64,000 bases of DNA. It comes from Toxorhynchites rutilus septentrionalis. Lineage: Eukaryota > Arthropoda > Insecta > Diptera > Culicidae. The position numbers and the translations under genes were made by a program. The stretch is taken from positions 239,230,191 to 239,294,190 of the forward strand of contig NC_073745.1 of assembly GCF_029784135.1 (NCBI RefSeq), in the 5' to 3' direction. The notes beneath the pieces were generated by a model. That model was given only the letters and a program-made list of their open reading frames with translations, was not told the DNA's origin and searched no databases. Of this stretch, positions 48,996-61,508 are shown piece by piece (position 1 is the first letter of the stretch; the number at the start of each line of letters is the position of its first letter).

Positions 48996-51405
48996 TTTTT
49001 TTTGTAAATAAAAAAAGAGTATTAATTTTTTCTCAGTGTTCATTTTTTTTCACTTTTGGACATCAATACACTATAATTCTTTTTAAAACACTATTTCGCT
49101 AGGACTCATAATTTTTGAGATATAAATTATCAAAGATTTCTCTAACTAAAATCGATACGCCCTTTTCAAAAGTTACACTTGAGTCTAAAAATTCCCAAAT
49201 GCTGTGGAAAACTCATATTTCCTCTAACCAAAACGGAATACAAACTTTAGTTCGAATAAAAAATACTTATGTTGTGTCATTTGTCGATTCCTATTGGAAT
49301 TGCTCCAAAGCCACTTGATGCTTTGCTAGTGTCTTGTTATTGCGGTTAATCCCAGTTTCTCAATGATTTCATGGCCAAAAAAATTTAAAAAAAAAATCGT
49401 CATTGAGTAAAAGAGCCGCCGCTGCTTGCTTTACCATCAGTGATGATGATGATGCTCTGAATTATAAAAGCTTGAAAAGGCAAACTTGGAAAACTTAAAT
49501 TAAAGGCGAATGAGCTCTCGAGCTTGAAGCTTCCAGCAACAACAAGAACAACAGCTTAAATTATACACTCGGCCTTCAGAAACATATAATATGTGTAAGG
49601 CACATCAGCAGAAAATCAATCACATACTCATATTTCATTGTACAAGATCGTATTCGTATTCGTCCAATCAGAACGTGGGATTTTTGATTAAATAATGCTT
49701 GACATCTTTTCAATTGTTTGATAGATAGTTTTAAAAAATAATAAAATTTCTTCATTACAATAAATTGTTATGGAGTGTTCAAATCGATTGATTAACAAAT
49801 TTCGTAAATACATCACGAAAGGAATAAGCAATAGACGTACCCTCAGTATGTTCTCGAAAGAAGTAATGCTACGTCAAAACAATTGAAGACACCGATCCCC
49901 AATCTTTTAATTCAATTTAGTGAGATTAAGATAATAAAATATAGGAGGTTGCGTACAGGACATGACCGCATTGTTGGTATAGGACTAACAATTTTTAAAA
50001 AACATAATTCAATTCACTTAATTATCACTTCGGATATTATTCTGGCATGCTTCACAATTTCAGTCTTACTTCTTTAGTAGGAAGTGTTGGTTGCCTTGAA
50101 ATGGGAAGATGGTTGATTCATGAGTAGTTGCTGGCTTGTTGACTTGAAAATGAATAGCGAAGTTTTTTTCTTAGTTTGTTTTCTGGAGGCCTAAAATTTG
50201 AAAGTTCATTCACTTCTGAGTGAGCGAAGTTATTTTCGTCAACTTAAACCATTTACGAATCAGGTGATCGTAATGTATTACATTTCGAATAAATTTGAGG
50301 GACTCGATTGGAATGCAAATCTTACGTCAAAAATCCGCAATCATATTTGCGCATTTAGTAAATCTAGTCAGATTGATCAAATCAATTTGAAATGTTTACT
50401 TACGATTACATTATTGTGTTCAGAGAGGGATTTACTGAGTTAACGAAAACAGTAACGGTTCCTGAATGGAAACGTCATTCAATCAACAGCTATGTAAAAC
50501 TCGTACCCACGAAAATGCCGATAATCTCTTCTAAACATTACCATTTCTGTATAGACGCTTTTGGACCATATTCGGGCACACGAATAACCGTAAATAATGC
50601 GCTCCCAATCTTTTGACTGTGTCACACAGAAAGCTAAAATCACAGGATTTTTCTTCAACTCTCTCCCTCCTGACAGAACACACTTTCCTCTTCAGGGAAA
50701 AGTCGTAGAACCAGATGTAACGGGGATGGGGGTTGGAGTGCTTTGAGCCAGCTTTGCGCGGGGCAACGGGTAGATGCTTTGCATAAAAATGCGGAAAATA
50801 TCGACAAAGTTTTCACTTCCTTGATTCTTATTCCCATGTTTCCTCACTTCAAGGAGGCTGGAGCAGGAAACGAATAGAGCGAAATTGAGGAAAGAGTCCA
50901 TCGAGAATGGTGTTCGACGTTGATAGCATTCTGGAAGATGGCTTGCCGTTAGTGGCAAAGGCAAAATACAAAGTTGTAGCTTTTTGTTGTAAATGTTTTT
51001 TAAATTGAGGTCGGTGGGTTTCAATGCTAACAGGACAAAAAATTCCTCTGATGATACCTTGAGTATTTGAGGCACTTGATTGGCTAAAAAGGAAATTTTT
51101 GTACGCGCAATTGGCAATAATTGCGAACAAAATGCAATAAGAAAATGTACGTTGCTTGGAAGAATTCTCTCATTTATTCATGATAAAATATTGTATTATT
51201 CTGAATCACAAGATCGTTCATCAATCGTTATTTGCGACAATCATTATTTTACGAATTACGCACACTCAAATTATTGATTTGTATGAAATTGGTATCAGTC
51301 AACAATTTGCATGCAATTTTTTGCTGTTTCTTGAACCACTTGAAAAGGAATAATGAAGAAGTGTCATTTCTCTCCAAAAACAATGCTCATTTGAATGAAC
51401 GACAC
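48996..51405. other. No gene recognised
   Basis: AT-rich. A GATGATGATGAT stretch lies at about 49440. GGACATGACCGCATTGTTGG with TATAGGACTAAC near 49960-49990 resembles the repeat at 4772-4800. Short ORFs at 50.2-51.5 kb run on both strands without recognisable domains. Confidence 0.4.
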
Positions 51406-51409
51406 TTAA

Positions 51410-52222
51410 CCGATTGATTGCGGAGCAAATTTTGTGAGCATATGTCAAAAATGCGGATGAGTTTGGGTATATTTGAAAAATACTAAAGAACACAGATAAC
51501 TGGTTAGGCCACAAAAGTTGTATTAATGAAAACACACACATAAAAAGTGGGTTTTACCACCTCGAAAAAACACCCTATGCCAAATATCAGCTCAATCGGA
51601 CTTAAGGGAGAGTGGCGCAAAGCGGTCAAAATTTGAGTTTTTTAAAAGTCGGGGTTCGAAAAAAATTTGTTGATGCCAAATGTCTTAAAATTGCATGAAA
51701 CGTCGAGATCTAGTGTCATTTAGAGAAAAAAAATCAAAAATCGACACTCTGGGATAACATTAAAATTTTATAACATTTGGCTTAAAAAACACATTTTCGA
51801 ATACCCCGATTTCCTTTTCTCCCCTTTTGGGTGATTTTTCGATTTTCAAAAAACTCAAACTTTGACCGCTTTCCGCCACTCTTCCTTAAGTCCGATTAAG
51901 CTGATATTTGGCATAGGTGTTTTTTCGGGGTTATGAACATTTTTTATGAGGTAACTTTTTGAAATTAAAGATGACCATTTTCATTGGCGCCCTAGTATAT
52001 ATATTATTGTTTTGAAATAATGAGAATATTATATTAACACAATTTCATTCGCAATTATCGTTTGCTGCACAAAGCGCGTGAAGTCCTCTTCTACAAATGT
52101 TCTCAAAATACGAAATTCTACGTTAAGAGGTGCCAAATCAAAAATATTAACATCAAACTAGATGATAGCACTTTTGGCATATAGCAAGAGGAGCGCTATC
52201 GCGCTCCCCCGTGTTCAAAGGG
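51410..52222. mobile_element. TTAA-flanked non-autonomous element
   Basis: Bounded by TTAA at 51406-51409 and 52223-52226. Ends CCGATTGATTGCGGAGCAAA and, in reverse, CCCTTTGAACACGGGGGAGC are weak TIRs; the relative at 32939 starts CCCTTTGAGTGCGGAGCAAA and links them. It encloses an inverted repeat (own entry) and a hairpin GGAGCGC-TATC-GCGCTCC at 52190-52207. TTAA targeting is typical of piggyBac-type elements. Confidence 0.55.
51561..51929. repeat. Inverted repeat with about 85-bp arms
   Basis: 51561-51645 and 51845-51929: shared GAAAAAACACC(C)TATGCCAA, ATCAGCT(C/T)AATCGGACTTAA, and GCGGTCAAA.TTTGAGTTTTT. About 90% identical arms around a 200-bp centre. Probably a foldback MITE nested in the TTAA element. 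Confidence 0.88.
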
Positions 52223-52226
52223 TTAA

Positions 52227-53912
52227 ATTGATTTCAAACGCAACGCGTCTACCTTTCCTTCAGATTCGTTAGTTGTGTCAAGTTTGAACAACAAAAATGA
52301 TTATTTATTTCACGAAACTGCATGGTCACACCATGTTTGGGGTAAAACTGATATTATTTAATTTGAACGAGTCTTCCATAAAACTTCGACCTGCTTATTA
52401 CTGAAATATCTGAGTGTCCGCCTATTTTTTCGATTTACGTTTCCCATTTGATAGCAACAGGGGCAACGCGTTTGGGTGATAATTGAAGAGGCTGCCCTCC
52501 CATCGAACTAATTGACAGTCTTTCTCTGAATGGCACACACGATGCCTTCCTGCGCTAATCTAATAAACTGGCCAGCAGAGGATGAGTTCCTATTTGCTCT
52601 CCTTGTCGGAAAATCGTGCTACGAATGTTCAAACAATGGCGAAGAAGCTGGTTCCGGGCCGCGAATGCGCTTTGACCGAACCGTTCATTTCCGCAGACAC
52701 GCAGCACCTTTCATTTTCAGCAGCAACGAAACGAAACACGCCACGCCACATGGTCATCACCAGCAGATCATCCACTTGCCCCACCTAATCACTTAAATCC
52801 TGCCGTGTTCCGGGTGCGAGGAAGTGTCCGTTTACTCCTCATCAACGCGCGGCGGGTGGCTGCGTGTCACGTCGTTTTCTAACGCCAGAACGTGTTCCGC
52901 ATCGTGAATGGGTATATTTCGTGTGCACGTCTATCGTGTTGTCGGGTGAAAATATTGAACCAATTTGCTGATGATGCTGATGAGGCTTAAGGTCGGCCAA
53001 AATAGACTGCTAACTGGTTTTGATCTTTATTCGTTGCTCGATTTTTGTGGCACCAACGTCGAGCAGTGTTCCCTGCATATTGAATTTTGTAGTGAAGCTC
53101 AGGTTTCGTTCACCTTTGACGCAATCTGAGAAACTCCTTGGAAACATTTGCACGCCACGGCGAAACTTTTCAGCGGAATTAATTTTAATATTTTATAGTA
53201 TCCTAAGTGCGAGTGCAAGAAAGTAGCACTTTTTGTGCCACCCGTGAACCAACACAACGGATGTCTTGTGCCGTTCTCTATGGTAACGTTGTTGCTTGCC
53301 CCCCCTCCCACACCTCAGTATCCTATCAAAATTCAGCCTCCGAGAATAGGTTACGCTGCGGAAGCTAATCCGGTTTTAGCGATAAACTCATTCTTCAGCT
53401 GCGTGGAGCTTTTGGAAGCGAGTTCGTGACTAAAGCCGGCTCGGCTGCTATGCGTTGGTTCGAGACAAAGTTAGAGCAGTAAAAAGGGATACTTGGACGC
53501 TCTAATCAAATTTAGAACGTACGTCTTCAGATCTTCAATAACATGTATTCGTCCAGAAAGCAGTCGAAATTTCGCTTCACCTATCCGCTTTTCAAACAAA
53601 CGTAAAATTCGTTACGCTCAGGCACGAAGATGAAAACTGCAAATTTATACCATCAAATATTCATAGTGTCCATCCGTTTGCTTAGGAAGAAACAGGCGTA
53701 TCATTTCGGACTACAAACCAAAGAACGGGAGGTAGGAAGAAAATATGTCTGTTGGTTTCTTTGAACCATGTATCGTTTAAAAACGCGGGACGAACGTAGT
53801 CAGTCATCTTACCACACTCTACTGATAATCGATTAATCCAGTATTTTAATGCCAGAAGTTCACTTTCGTGTTGATTATCTGCAATACAGATTTACCTACG
53901 GTGAAACAAATA
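52227..53912. other. More balanced sequence, no gene recognised
   Basis: 52500-53450 has near-unique-looking composition and may be host intron or regulatory DNA. Short ORFs on both strands lack domains and splice logic. Confidence 0.4.
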
Positions 53913-53916
53913 TTAA

Positions 53917-54196
53917 CACGTTGAGCCCCCTGTCGGTCCCTACGGACTGATGTTGAGCTTTTCGTTAGAAAAACTCAGATCACTGGGACCGACAGTTACA
54001 AAATTAGGAAACATTTAAAAAATGGTTTGTTTTCGAATGTTTTACGATGTGTAACTACTTTCTAGGCGAATTTCTGATTATTTTCTTTTTATATAATGAA
54101 TATCTTTGGGAACAGGGACCGACACTGCTATTGTGCAAATGCTCTAGATGCGGGCTGAATGGAAAGCGTAGCAAGAATAATTATGGGCTTAACGTG
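53917..54196. mobile_element. piggyBac-type MITE (copy 1)
   Basis: Exact TTAA target duplications at 53913-53916 and 54197-54200. Ends CACGTTGAGCCCC and, in reverse, CACGTTAAGCCC. Subterminal GTCGGTCCCT/GGGACCGACA copies lie near both ends. 280 bp, non-coding. It lies 20 bp from a mariner fragment. Confidence 0.9.
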
Positions 54197-54217
54197 TTAA
54201 TAAAAGAACGTGTCGCG

Positions 54218-54310
54218 AATTGTTTCAACGCTTGAACAGAGTAGATTTTAGCATCGGAGACAATGAGCATCCCGAAAACGTGGAAACACTTGAAGATGAA
54301 GAATTGGAGG
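54218..54310 (+). pseudogene. Fragment of a mariner-like transposase N-terminus
   Basis: About 30 codons (CFQRLNRVDFSIGDNE, ETLEDEELEAM) resemble the FERFKxGDFDxxDKER...EDEELEALL region of mariner-like transposases. Nothing further of the element is recognisable. The adjacent MITE may have inserted in it. Confidence 0.6.
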
Positions 54311-55530
54311 CAATGTTTCACGAGGTTCAAGTCAAACGTAATAGGAATTTACAGAACCATTAGGTCTGACTCGCCGTATCGTTTGTGAGTTTTGGATACT
54401 ATCCAAATAACTGGAACTGAGTTCCAGTTTTATTGAAACCAAAAGATGCCATTGTTTCTCTGATGCTTGGTTTCTCATAATACTCTGAATTGTATGATGT
54501 TTATACATGGTTTTGTTGAAGTTTGCCTTCAAATTTTTCGTCAATACCATCCTTGAACCTCCTCCTTGAGCCGATACATAGTTCTTCGCTTTCGAAATAA
54601 AGTCCATAATTGTGGGTGTTGTGTGACCCTGAGCATCCGCGGGATAATCGGAGACCGCACGAAACCGAACGGTGACTGACTGCTGATGAGAGGCGGAAGA
54701 TGTGCCGAGTGCCCAGTCCACTTAATCGTTCAACTGATGATACCCGTGTTGCCAGAATTGGGCATACCACACATGTGCCAACCGATTCCCGGACTTTGTT
54801 TTGTTGTCGTACAAATGACCTTTTGACATCCAACAGCTGAGATCAAGTTATATCTGAGTAACTCAATTATTACCCCATAAGATTCGTCTTGAGTAGCCTG
54901 AATTCTTTATCCAAGCTATGTCGAATTGAAGAAATTGGCGCATCAAATTATTAAGTTTTGGTAGTTTGACAAAATTTTGAGGATTTATGAAGGCCGCAGT
55001 TTTGATAACCGAATCGCTGAAACCAAATCTGTTTCATGAGTTCAATATAGAAGTCAAGACATATCGATTTGAAGGTCAGCTTCCTAGCTGCATCCAATCC
55101 TTTTTCAGCTTCTTCTACATTGATACCAAAGTAAACATCCTCAGGTTTTTCAGATAGTCTTCATAATCTTTCACATCTAGGTCATCATCAGTGAATCTTC
55201 GCACATAACTCTCCAAACATAAGTTTCCCAACATGATCAACAATAACATTTTTGTCTCATAATAAAGTTCGCAAGATTGAGAACTTCCTGATTGGAAAGT
55301 GTAATTGACTTTATTGATGAGCGGTAGGTCAAAGTTTAGGAACAGCATAATTGGTTAGAACATAGGATCATTTAGATAAGTCAATATACGATTGGCGGAT
55401 TGATTATGATCATACTTGACTTACGAAAAGAGTAGTTGAAGCTCTTCAAATCGCACAAGATTTCGCTTAACATCTGCCTCCAACGAAAACCATATCGTTG
55501 TGTTGCGTTCAACATTTTTATAAATCAAGG
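54311..55530. other. No gene recognised
   Basis: Two overlapping - strand ORFs of 110-129 codons at 54332-54833 in different frames have somewhat protein-like composition (for example MDFISKAKNYVSAQGGGSR), possibly a decayed TE or processed pseudogene, but I cannot name it. Confidence 0.35.
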
Positions 55531-55532
55531 TA

Positions 55533-56114
55533 TACGAGGTATGGCTATTAAATAACGAGACTGGTTACGAAAAAGGGTTATATTTTAAAAATTACGGTAC
55601 AACAAAACCTCCCCTCCCTTGGCTCCCCACACCTTTCCATACGTTTTTTTCATTGATCGAAGCAGTACTGAAACCCTTCTGTTATGATGGCGTTCAGAAG
55701 CCACGTGTCTTTTTCCTTCGCCTCTTCTACGGGCTGAAATCGGGAACCTTTCAACACGGATGTGATCTTGGGGAATAGAAAGATGTCGCATGGGGCTAGA
55801 TCTGGCGAGTACGGGGCATGTTCGAGCACTGGAATGCCCTAATCGGAATGCCCTTAAATTGCTTTACCGACAACGCGTTATGGGCAGGTGCGTTGTTGTT
55901 CATGTTTTCCGTCACACATGATTTCCGATGCGCACTGCAAACCACGTTCCATTCAAACCACTGCTGCTCGCAAACTACTATAGTGACAAAAACGTGTTTT
56001 CGTACGTTTATAGCAGACACTTCAAGCTACCGAACGCACTATTCGTTTTTCCCCCCACCCCTCTAGAGCGCCCTCCAGGCGCGTAGTCTCGTTTTTTAAT
56101 AGTCATACCCCATA
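55533..56114 (-). mobile_element. Internally deleted mariner-like element
   Basis: 582 bp with TIRs of about 30 bp (TACGAGGTATGGCTATTAAA left; TATGGGGTATGACTATTAAA right, reversed) and TA duplications at 55531-55532 and 56115-56116. The - strand holds scraps of a mariner-type transposase: NNNAPAHNALSVKQF (second Asp region, damaged) and, shifted in frame, a tail ending near 55585. The catalytic centre is largely deleted. Confidence 0.88.
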
Positions 56115-56269
56115 TATGTACGCAATGTAATAAATCAAATATTTAAAACTGAATTTAAAAAATTTGTAAATTCTTTGCTGAAAATCTGTAATTTTGTATA
56201 TGCAGTTTCTGTATTTAAAACTTGTCGGAAAATCTGTAAAATACAGAATATTCTGTATATGTGGCAACC

Positions 56270-56640
56270 CTGAGATTATCGGATTTTTTCGCTTGAGGAA
56301 GTTCAAGATTTTATTACATCGCTCGACTCGTAGCGCCCGGATGCGGCTGGTAATCATGTGAGTTCGCCCTGCAATATTTCTTCATAATCTTCCGTGCCGT
56401 AAAGTCACTGATCTCACCATTTTCGTCATTGAACGCACTGGATTCGCCCGATTCTTCCTTTGACGGCAGCGATAACCCTCGGAATGCGAGATGATCTCGG
56501 ACGCCGCGGATAATTGTCCTTTATTTTCTCGGTCTAAGACCTTTTCACGGTTAACCGGAACACTACCAAGGCGATTGAATTGTCTTTTTGCGACATTTAC
56601 GCGTGGAACAATACGAATACCGTGCCACTTCGTCAAAGTG
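56270..56640 (-). pseudogene. Tc1/mariner-type transposase N-terminal relic
   Basis: On the - strand two alternating frames give ISDFTARKIMKKYCRANSHD and RCNKILNFLKRKNPII, resembling the region before the first catalytic Asp (S.RT.RR...K...RCKKILNxLK...PI) of Tc1/maT-type transposases. It stops before the catalytic DEK box; no TIRs found. Assignment is tentative. Confidence 0.5.
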
Positions 56641-56719
56641 CAATTGCCAAACTAAGGAAATCGGCCTGCGACTGCAATTGCAATTGCAGCTAGAGGCTTA
56701 GAAAAGCGCTTCAAGCGAT

Positions 56720-57367
56720 GGAAAAAACACTCTTGAGCATCCTGTATCCCTTTCCCGTTGGGACATCCTCAGAGATGAACTAAGTTGATTGGATGAACTA
56801 AGGACTAATTATGTTATTCCATATAGAGTGATCGAAATTTCTCGTTCATTGTGGGATGAGGGTAACTTCAGTGTTCGTAATGGTTTAATCATGTTCTCTA
56901 CTGATGGGTTGAAAATGAGTAACAGAACAGGTGCTGAAGTGTATGTTCCCAGAATAAAAATTTCCGTAGCTATGGGGAACTGGCCAACAGTTTTCCAGGC
57001 CGAAGTAGTTGCAATAATAGAATGTATAAATGTCTACCCCAAAAGAGAGATTACAGATATGCTCACATTTGCGTCTTTTCAGACAGTCAAGCGGCACTTA
57101 AAGCCCTCAATGCTTTCGAGTGCTATTAAAAAAATTGTCTGGGAATGCATTTGCTTTTTACGGCAACTAGGTCAGATAAGTTCGGTACAGCTGTACTGGA
57201 TTCCTAGCCATTGCGATATAGAGGGAAATGAACAAGCAGATGAACTCGCAAGACGCGTCTCAAGCTCACCCTTCAGTATTAAAATTACTCAATATTTTCT
57301 GAGCCTTAATAAGAAAAACTTCAGCACATTCACTGGTCTTATAAGACGTGGTACACAAATTACGTAA
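56720..57367 (+). pseudogene. RNase H domain of a non-LTR retrotransposon
   Basis: From about 56880: FSTDGLKMSN (first Asp), FQAEVVAIIEC (Glu), then SDSQAALKAL (57075-57110) in the +1 frame, then WECICFLRQLG and WIPSHCDIEGNEQADELAR back in the first frame. So all four RNase H landmarks are present but a frame change lies around the third. Loa- or I-like LINE; RT is missing. A C-terminal tail at 59990-60197 may belong to the same copy, split by the DD41D element. Confidence 0.8.
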
Positions 57368-57615
57368 CGCTAAAAATGCAAAAAAAATGCAAAAAAAAAA
57401 TTAATGTTCGGACACCCTCGTCTTCAAGTTACGTAACGCTAATCTGTCAAAGTCATTTAATTTTTTTTAACTTTTTAAGTAAGGGTAATATCAACGTGAA
57501 AAAATAAAATATCTAGCCATGTCGGAATCAAATGTTTATGCTCGCCACTTTGAAAATCGAGCACACGTGAAAATGCGTTCGAAGAACAGTGCCTTCCAGA
57601 ACGAATTGCAACGTA

Positions 57616-58917
57616 CAGGGTTTTCCAACTTTAAATTCCGAAAGTAAATTGAAATAAAACACCCTTAGAATTCGAATTTCGATGAAACTTTTATTTCAAA
57701 TTAGAGTTTGGTTTATGCCATTATGTGTGAAATACAACATCATTCAAATGTCCACCTAGGGCTTCCTCGTACACCTTGATCCGGAACAGGTAATTTTCAA
57801 TGACTTTTCGGCACATATGGGGCGGTATCTCGGTCATAACTTCACGAATGTTGTCTTTCAAATGTTCAAGAGTTTGCGGAGAGTTGGCATAGACACGGTC
57901 TTTCGCATAACCCCACAAAAAAAGTCTAGCGGGTTCAAATCGCATGATCTGGACGGCCAATTGGCATCACCAAAACGCAAAATTATGCGTCCCTCAAATT
58001 TCGTTCGCAAAATGGCCATGTTCGGTCGTGTTGTGTGGCACGTGGCGCCGTCCTGCTGCAACCACATGTCATCCGTATCCATATCTTCAATTTGTGGCAA
58101 AAAAAATCGGTTAACATGCGGCCACAGCGCTCACCATTCACAGTTACCGTCTCGCCGTCCTCATTTTCAAAGAAATACGGCCCGATGACTCCACCAGACC
58201 ATAATGCGCACCAAACAGTGGCTTTTGGTGGATGCAATGGCCTCTCAACAATCACATGTGGATTTTCTGAGCCCCATATACGGAAATTTTGGGTGTTCAC
58301 ATAGCCACCGAGCTCGAAATGTGCCTCATCGCTGAAGAAAATTTTATGCGAAAATTCAGCATTTTGCTGCTGTTGTTCGTTCACCCAATCGACGTATGCC
58401 CGACGCATTCCATGGTCACCACGCTCTAATTTTTGTACCAGTTGGACTTTATATGGATGTAGGTGCAAGTCCAAATACAAAATTCGCTACAATTATGTGT
58501 TTGACAAGCCCAATTGCTGAGCACGCCGTGGAATCGAAACATTCGGGTCATCCTCCACACTGGCAGCAACAGCAGCAATATTTTCGGCCGAACGCACATT
58601 ACGATGATGCACAGGTTTCACAATATCCGCTACGGATCCAGTTTGTTCGAATTTACGCACTACATTAGCGATTGTGTGCTCTGTAGGCCGTCCATGACGA
58701 CCAAAATCCGTCCGTAATACTCGAAAAACATTTGCCGGTTTTTCATCATTTTTCTAGTATAATTTAACAAAATTAACACGTTGTGCGATGCTAAAACGAT
58801 CCATATTGTAAAAAGGCAGACATTCAACTAACGATATGACGCTTTGGTTGACAGCTATGTCAAACGGTTGTCAGCGCAAGGCTGTATACTTTCGGAAGCC
58901 CGAAATGGAAAACCCTG
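57616..58917 (-). mobile_element. DD41D (rosa-like) Tc1/mariner element
   Basis: 1302 bp with imperfect 30-bp TIRs (CAGGGTTTTCCAACTTTAAA left; CAGGGTTTTCCATTTCGGGC right, reversed; both end CCGAAAGT) and TA duplications at 57614-57615 and 58918-58919. Contains a decayed transposase on the - strand. Confidence 0.9.
57721..58755 (-). pseudogene. DD41D transposase, several lesions
   Basis: N-terminal HTH block (GRHGRPTEHTIANVVRKFE) in one frame, in-frame TAA and TAG near 58490-58500, then HGMRRAYVDWVNEQ, FSDEAHFELGGYVN (first Asp), WGSENPHVI, and WLQQDGATCHTT (second Asp) in a shifted frame; the third Asp lies in CDLNPLDFF, 41 residues on, i.e. DD41D. A final frame change precedes the C-terminal GYAKDRVYANSPQTLEHL. 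At least three frame changes and two stops: inactive. Confidence 0.88.
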
Positions 58918-58919
58918 TA

Positions 58920-59989
58920 CATTGGACCACTTTATTGAACTTCCTCAGCATAACCGAGATGTTCTAGCTTTATTTTATATAGGAGAAGGGTGGCAAAGAT
59001 GGACGGACAATTTTGTGTACTCCATAAGTTTTTGAGGTCCTCGAATAGGCCCTAAAAATGATCGAACAAAAAGGCTAGACTAAAATCATCTTTTTCTCAT
59101 TTTTTATGTCTAAAATAGCTTCCGGCATTCGGAATGACAATTTCGGATTACGTTTTAAAAACCGCTCTACTGATTCGTCCATGATATCTGGTTGCACATG
59201 TTTCACGTTTCTTTGTTTTTAAGAGGCTTTAAACTTTGCAGTTCATTCGCCTCCATGTTGCACATGCAAACGTAGTTAGTGGGCATCTGTGAAAAAAGGA
59301 AAAGATAATCAAATTGTTTTCAAAACAAAATTCCTTTCCCTTCGGTGGAGTGTTCATCTTATCCTACTTGATAGTATTTTTCCTCAGTAATTCTGGAGTA
59401 CAAATGAGAAAAATTCACCACTGATTCGGTAAACTTGGAGAGAAGTGATGGTAAAACACTAACGTAACGAAAAATATCCCGAAAAATTACTCGATACCAA
59501 TAATAACCTTTTCTTTTACAGACGAAAATTTACATCAAGCTGCTCTTTGTAGATTACTTTTTTGTTTTTATTTTCAATTTTAACAGAAGGCCAGTTAGGT
59601 GTACACAGTAATTGTCAAAGGTGTTGATACACTGTATTTCAATACATAGTTCTCCGTCTTTCCCGACTTTCCCTAATAAAATAATAAGTTTATGTTTTGC
59701 AGCCATGACATGACAAAAACATGATCCGGTAGATTAATGCGATATTGGAGATGCATTAATCCATGCATGCTTACTGCCTCTTCCAACACGTGCTTCATCA
59801 TTTTGGCTCAGGATACACTCCTCTTTCAGTCCCAGAATCGAGGCTAGCTGCTCAAGCATATGGGGATGCGTGAGTTTATTTAGGAATAACAATGTAATTT
59901 TATTACGTAACGATCACGGCGAACCGATTGCTGTTAAATTTTGACATGTATCCATTAAAAAATTGTGCTTTGTGATAGACAAGTAGATT
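58920..59989. other. No feature recognised
   Basis: AT-rich. LIELPQHNRDVLALF near 58930-58970 could be a scrap of the flanking LINE but is too short to assign. Confidence 0.35.
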
Positions 59990-60197
59990 TTTGCAAGAGG
60001 CGCCATCTAGACGTCAACCTTATGAATTTTTCAGCCGAACTGTTAATGCCAAAAGCGAAACCTCGGAACATTTGCTCAGCAATTGCGGAACTCTAACAAG
60101 ACGCAGAGTCCAACACCTTGATAAGGCTATTTTGAAGCCTAAGGAAGTTTGTGTCACCGATCAGGATTATAAATTTCATCAGACAGATTATTCCTGA
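59990..60197 (+). pseudogene. LINE ORF2 C-terminal zinc-finger fragment
   Basis: About 60 codons with ETSEHLLSNCGTLTRRRVQH, like the H...C end of the zinc-binding tail following RNase H in non-LTR elements (TxEHxLxxCxALxxxRxxxLG). It follows the RNase H relic at 56.7-57.4 kb in the same orientation. Confidence 0.6.
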
Positions 60198-61506
60198 TTG
60201 GCACCTATCTCGCTATAGCTTTCAGTCTACTTCTTCATCAATAAGCAGTAGACAAGCTTGAAGCGTAGTAGAAAAAACTGGGCATACCACAATCCACAAA
60301 AAATAAATTATCGATCGGAAAAAGTTACTAATAAGTCCGAGAACACTCCTAAATTTAAACGAGCTTTCTCATGGTAAAATAAATATAAATAAAAATTAAA
60401 ATGAATAACGATACGATGCCTTGATCGAGAAGAATACACTTTTGTTTGCGATACCTCCCATTCATCCATTCGTTGTTTGACGGAACAAAACCTCCGTGTG
60501 TGATATCAGCATTAGAAAAAAATGTTGTCTGCTCGATTGACATTGAGAAGTTTGCAAAGCTTAAGTCGAAATATTTCTCTCTCCACATTGTTCGTAGAAT
60601 GAACGCTGCATTTGCATTTCTAGCGAGCGATTTACGCGTGCCTGATTTGCCTGATATATAAATAATATACCTCGACGAAGAATTCGTTGCTCGTTGGGTA
60701 AACAAGCACACGAATGGGTACAACAAATAAGTGGGAAATGGGAATCCAATGTTCGTTATTTTGAACCGTTTCCGAATTAGAAAATCGAAATGTATAACAT
60801 GTAGAACAATATTTATACATACAGAGCAATTTAAGTAAATCGAATATAGCAAATCTAATCAATTATGCCACTCGATTAGAATTGCCTTCAAATGATACTC
60901 GAACTTCAATTTTTTGTTCTAGATCACCACACTAGGTATTGTTTTCGATTGTGTAACATTTACCCGAAAGACTTTCACCCGAATTCCAATCAATCAGTTC
61001 GGGCTTTGTCAGTGTTTTGTTTTTAGAGGTCCATGCGATAGAGAGATGCCTGCAGATTGTATCCATATAATTTCGACATTAATCGGTTCAGTAGAACTTG
61101 AGATATCGTATACGCCAGTTTGAAAAAACTAGTTTCGAGGAAAACGCGTTTGAAGTTTATTGTTATGGCCGTAACAGGTTAGATACCGCATCACTAAAAT
61201 GGCTCTAACTCGGTAAATAATATGATTTTCGATAAATCCTTTCTAGGGCACATTCTTGAATGCCTAAACTACGGAAATATGAAGGAAAAAAACTGATTTT
61301 TTTTCAAATTTCTGGACTAGAATACTCCCTTAAAGCATTTCCTCCCTTTCATTTCCCATAGTTTTGGCCAGAAGCTCCAGGCGGATAGCCATAATAGGCA
61401 TCTGTTGTGGGCATTGCCTAATCCACTTCCAACTGCCAACAAACAATAGATGCTAAGGTGAAATCACGTGTGACGGAATTTTCACTAACAACGAATTTTC
61501 TGGTAT
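60198..61506. other. No gene recognised
   Basis: AT-rich. A 165-codon - strand ORF at 60355-60852 is hydrophobic and of low-complexity composition without a domain; judged spurious. Confidence 0.4.
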
Positions 61507-61508
61507 TA

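Noticed and set aside
54332..54833. Protein-like - strand ORFs of 110-129 codons
   Set aside because: Two frames compete, no family recognised, and the 3' half degenerates; noted in the gap entry only.
60355..60852. 165-codon hydrophobic - strand ORF
   Set aside because: AT-driven composition, no domain, overlapping ORFs on the other strand and no splice or promoter context.
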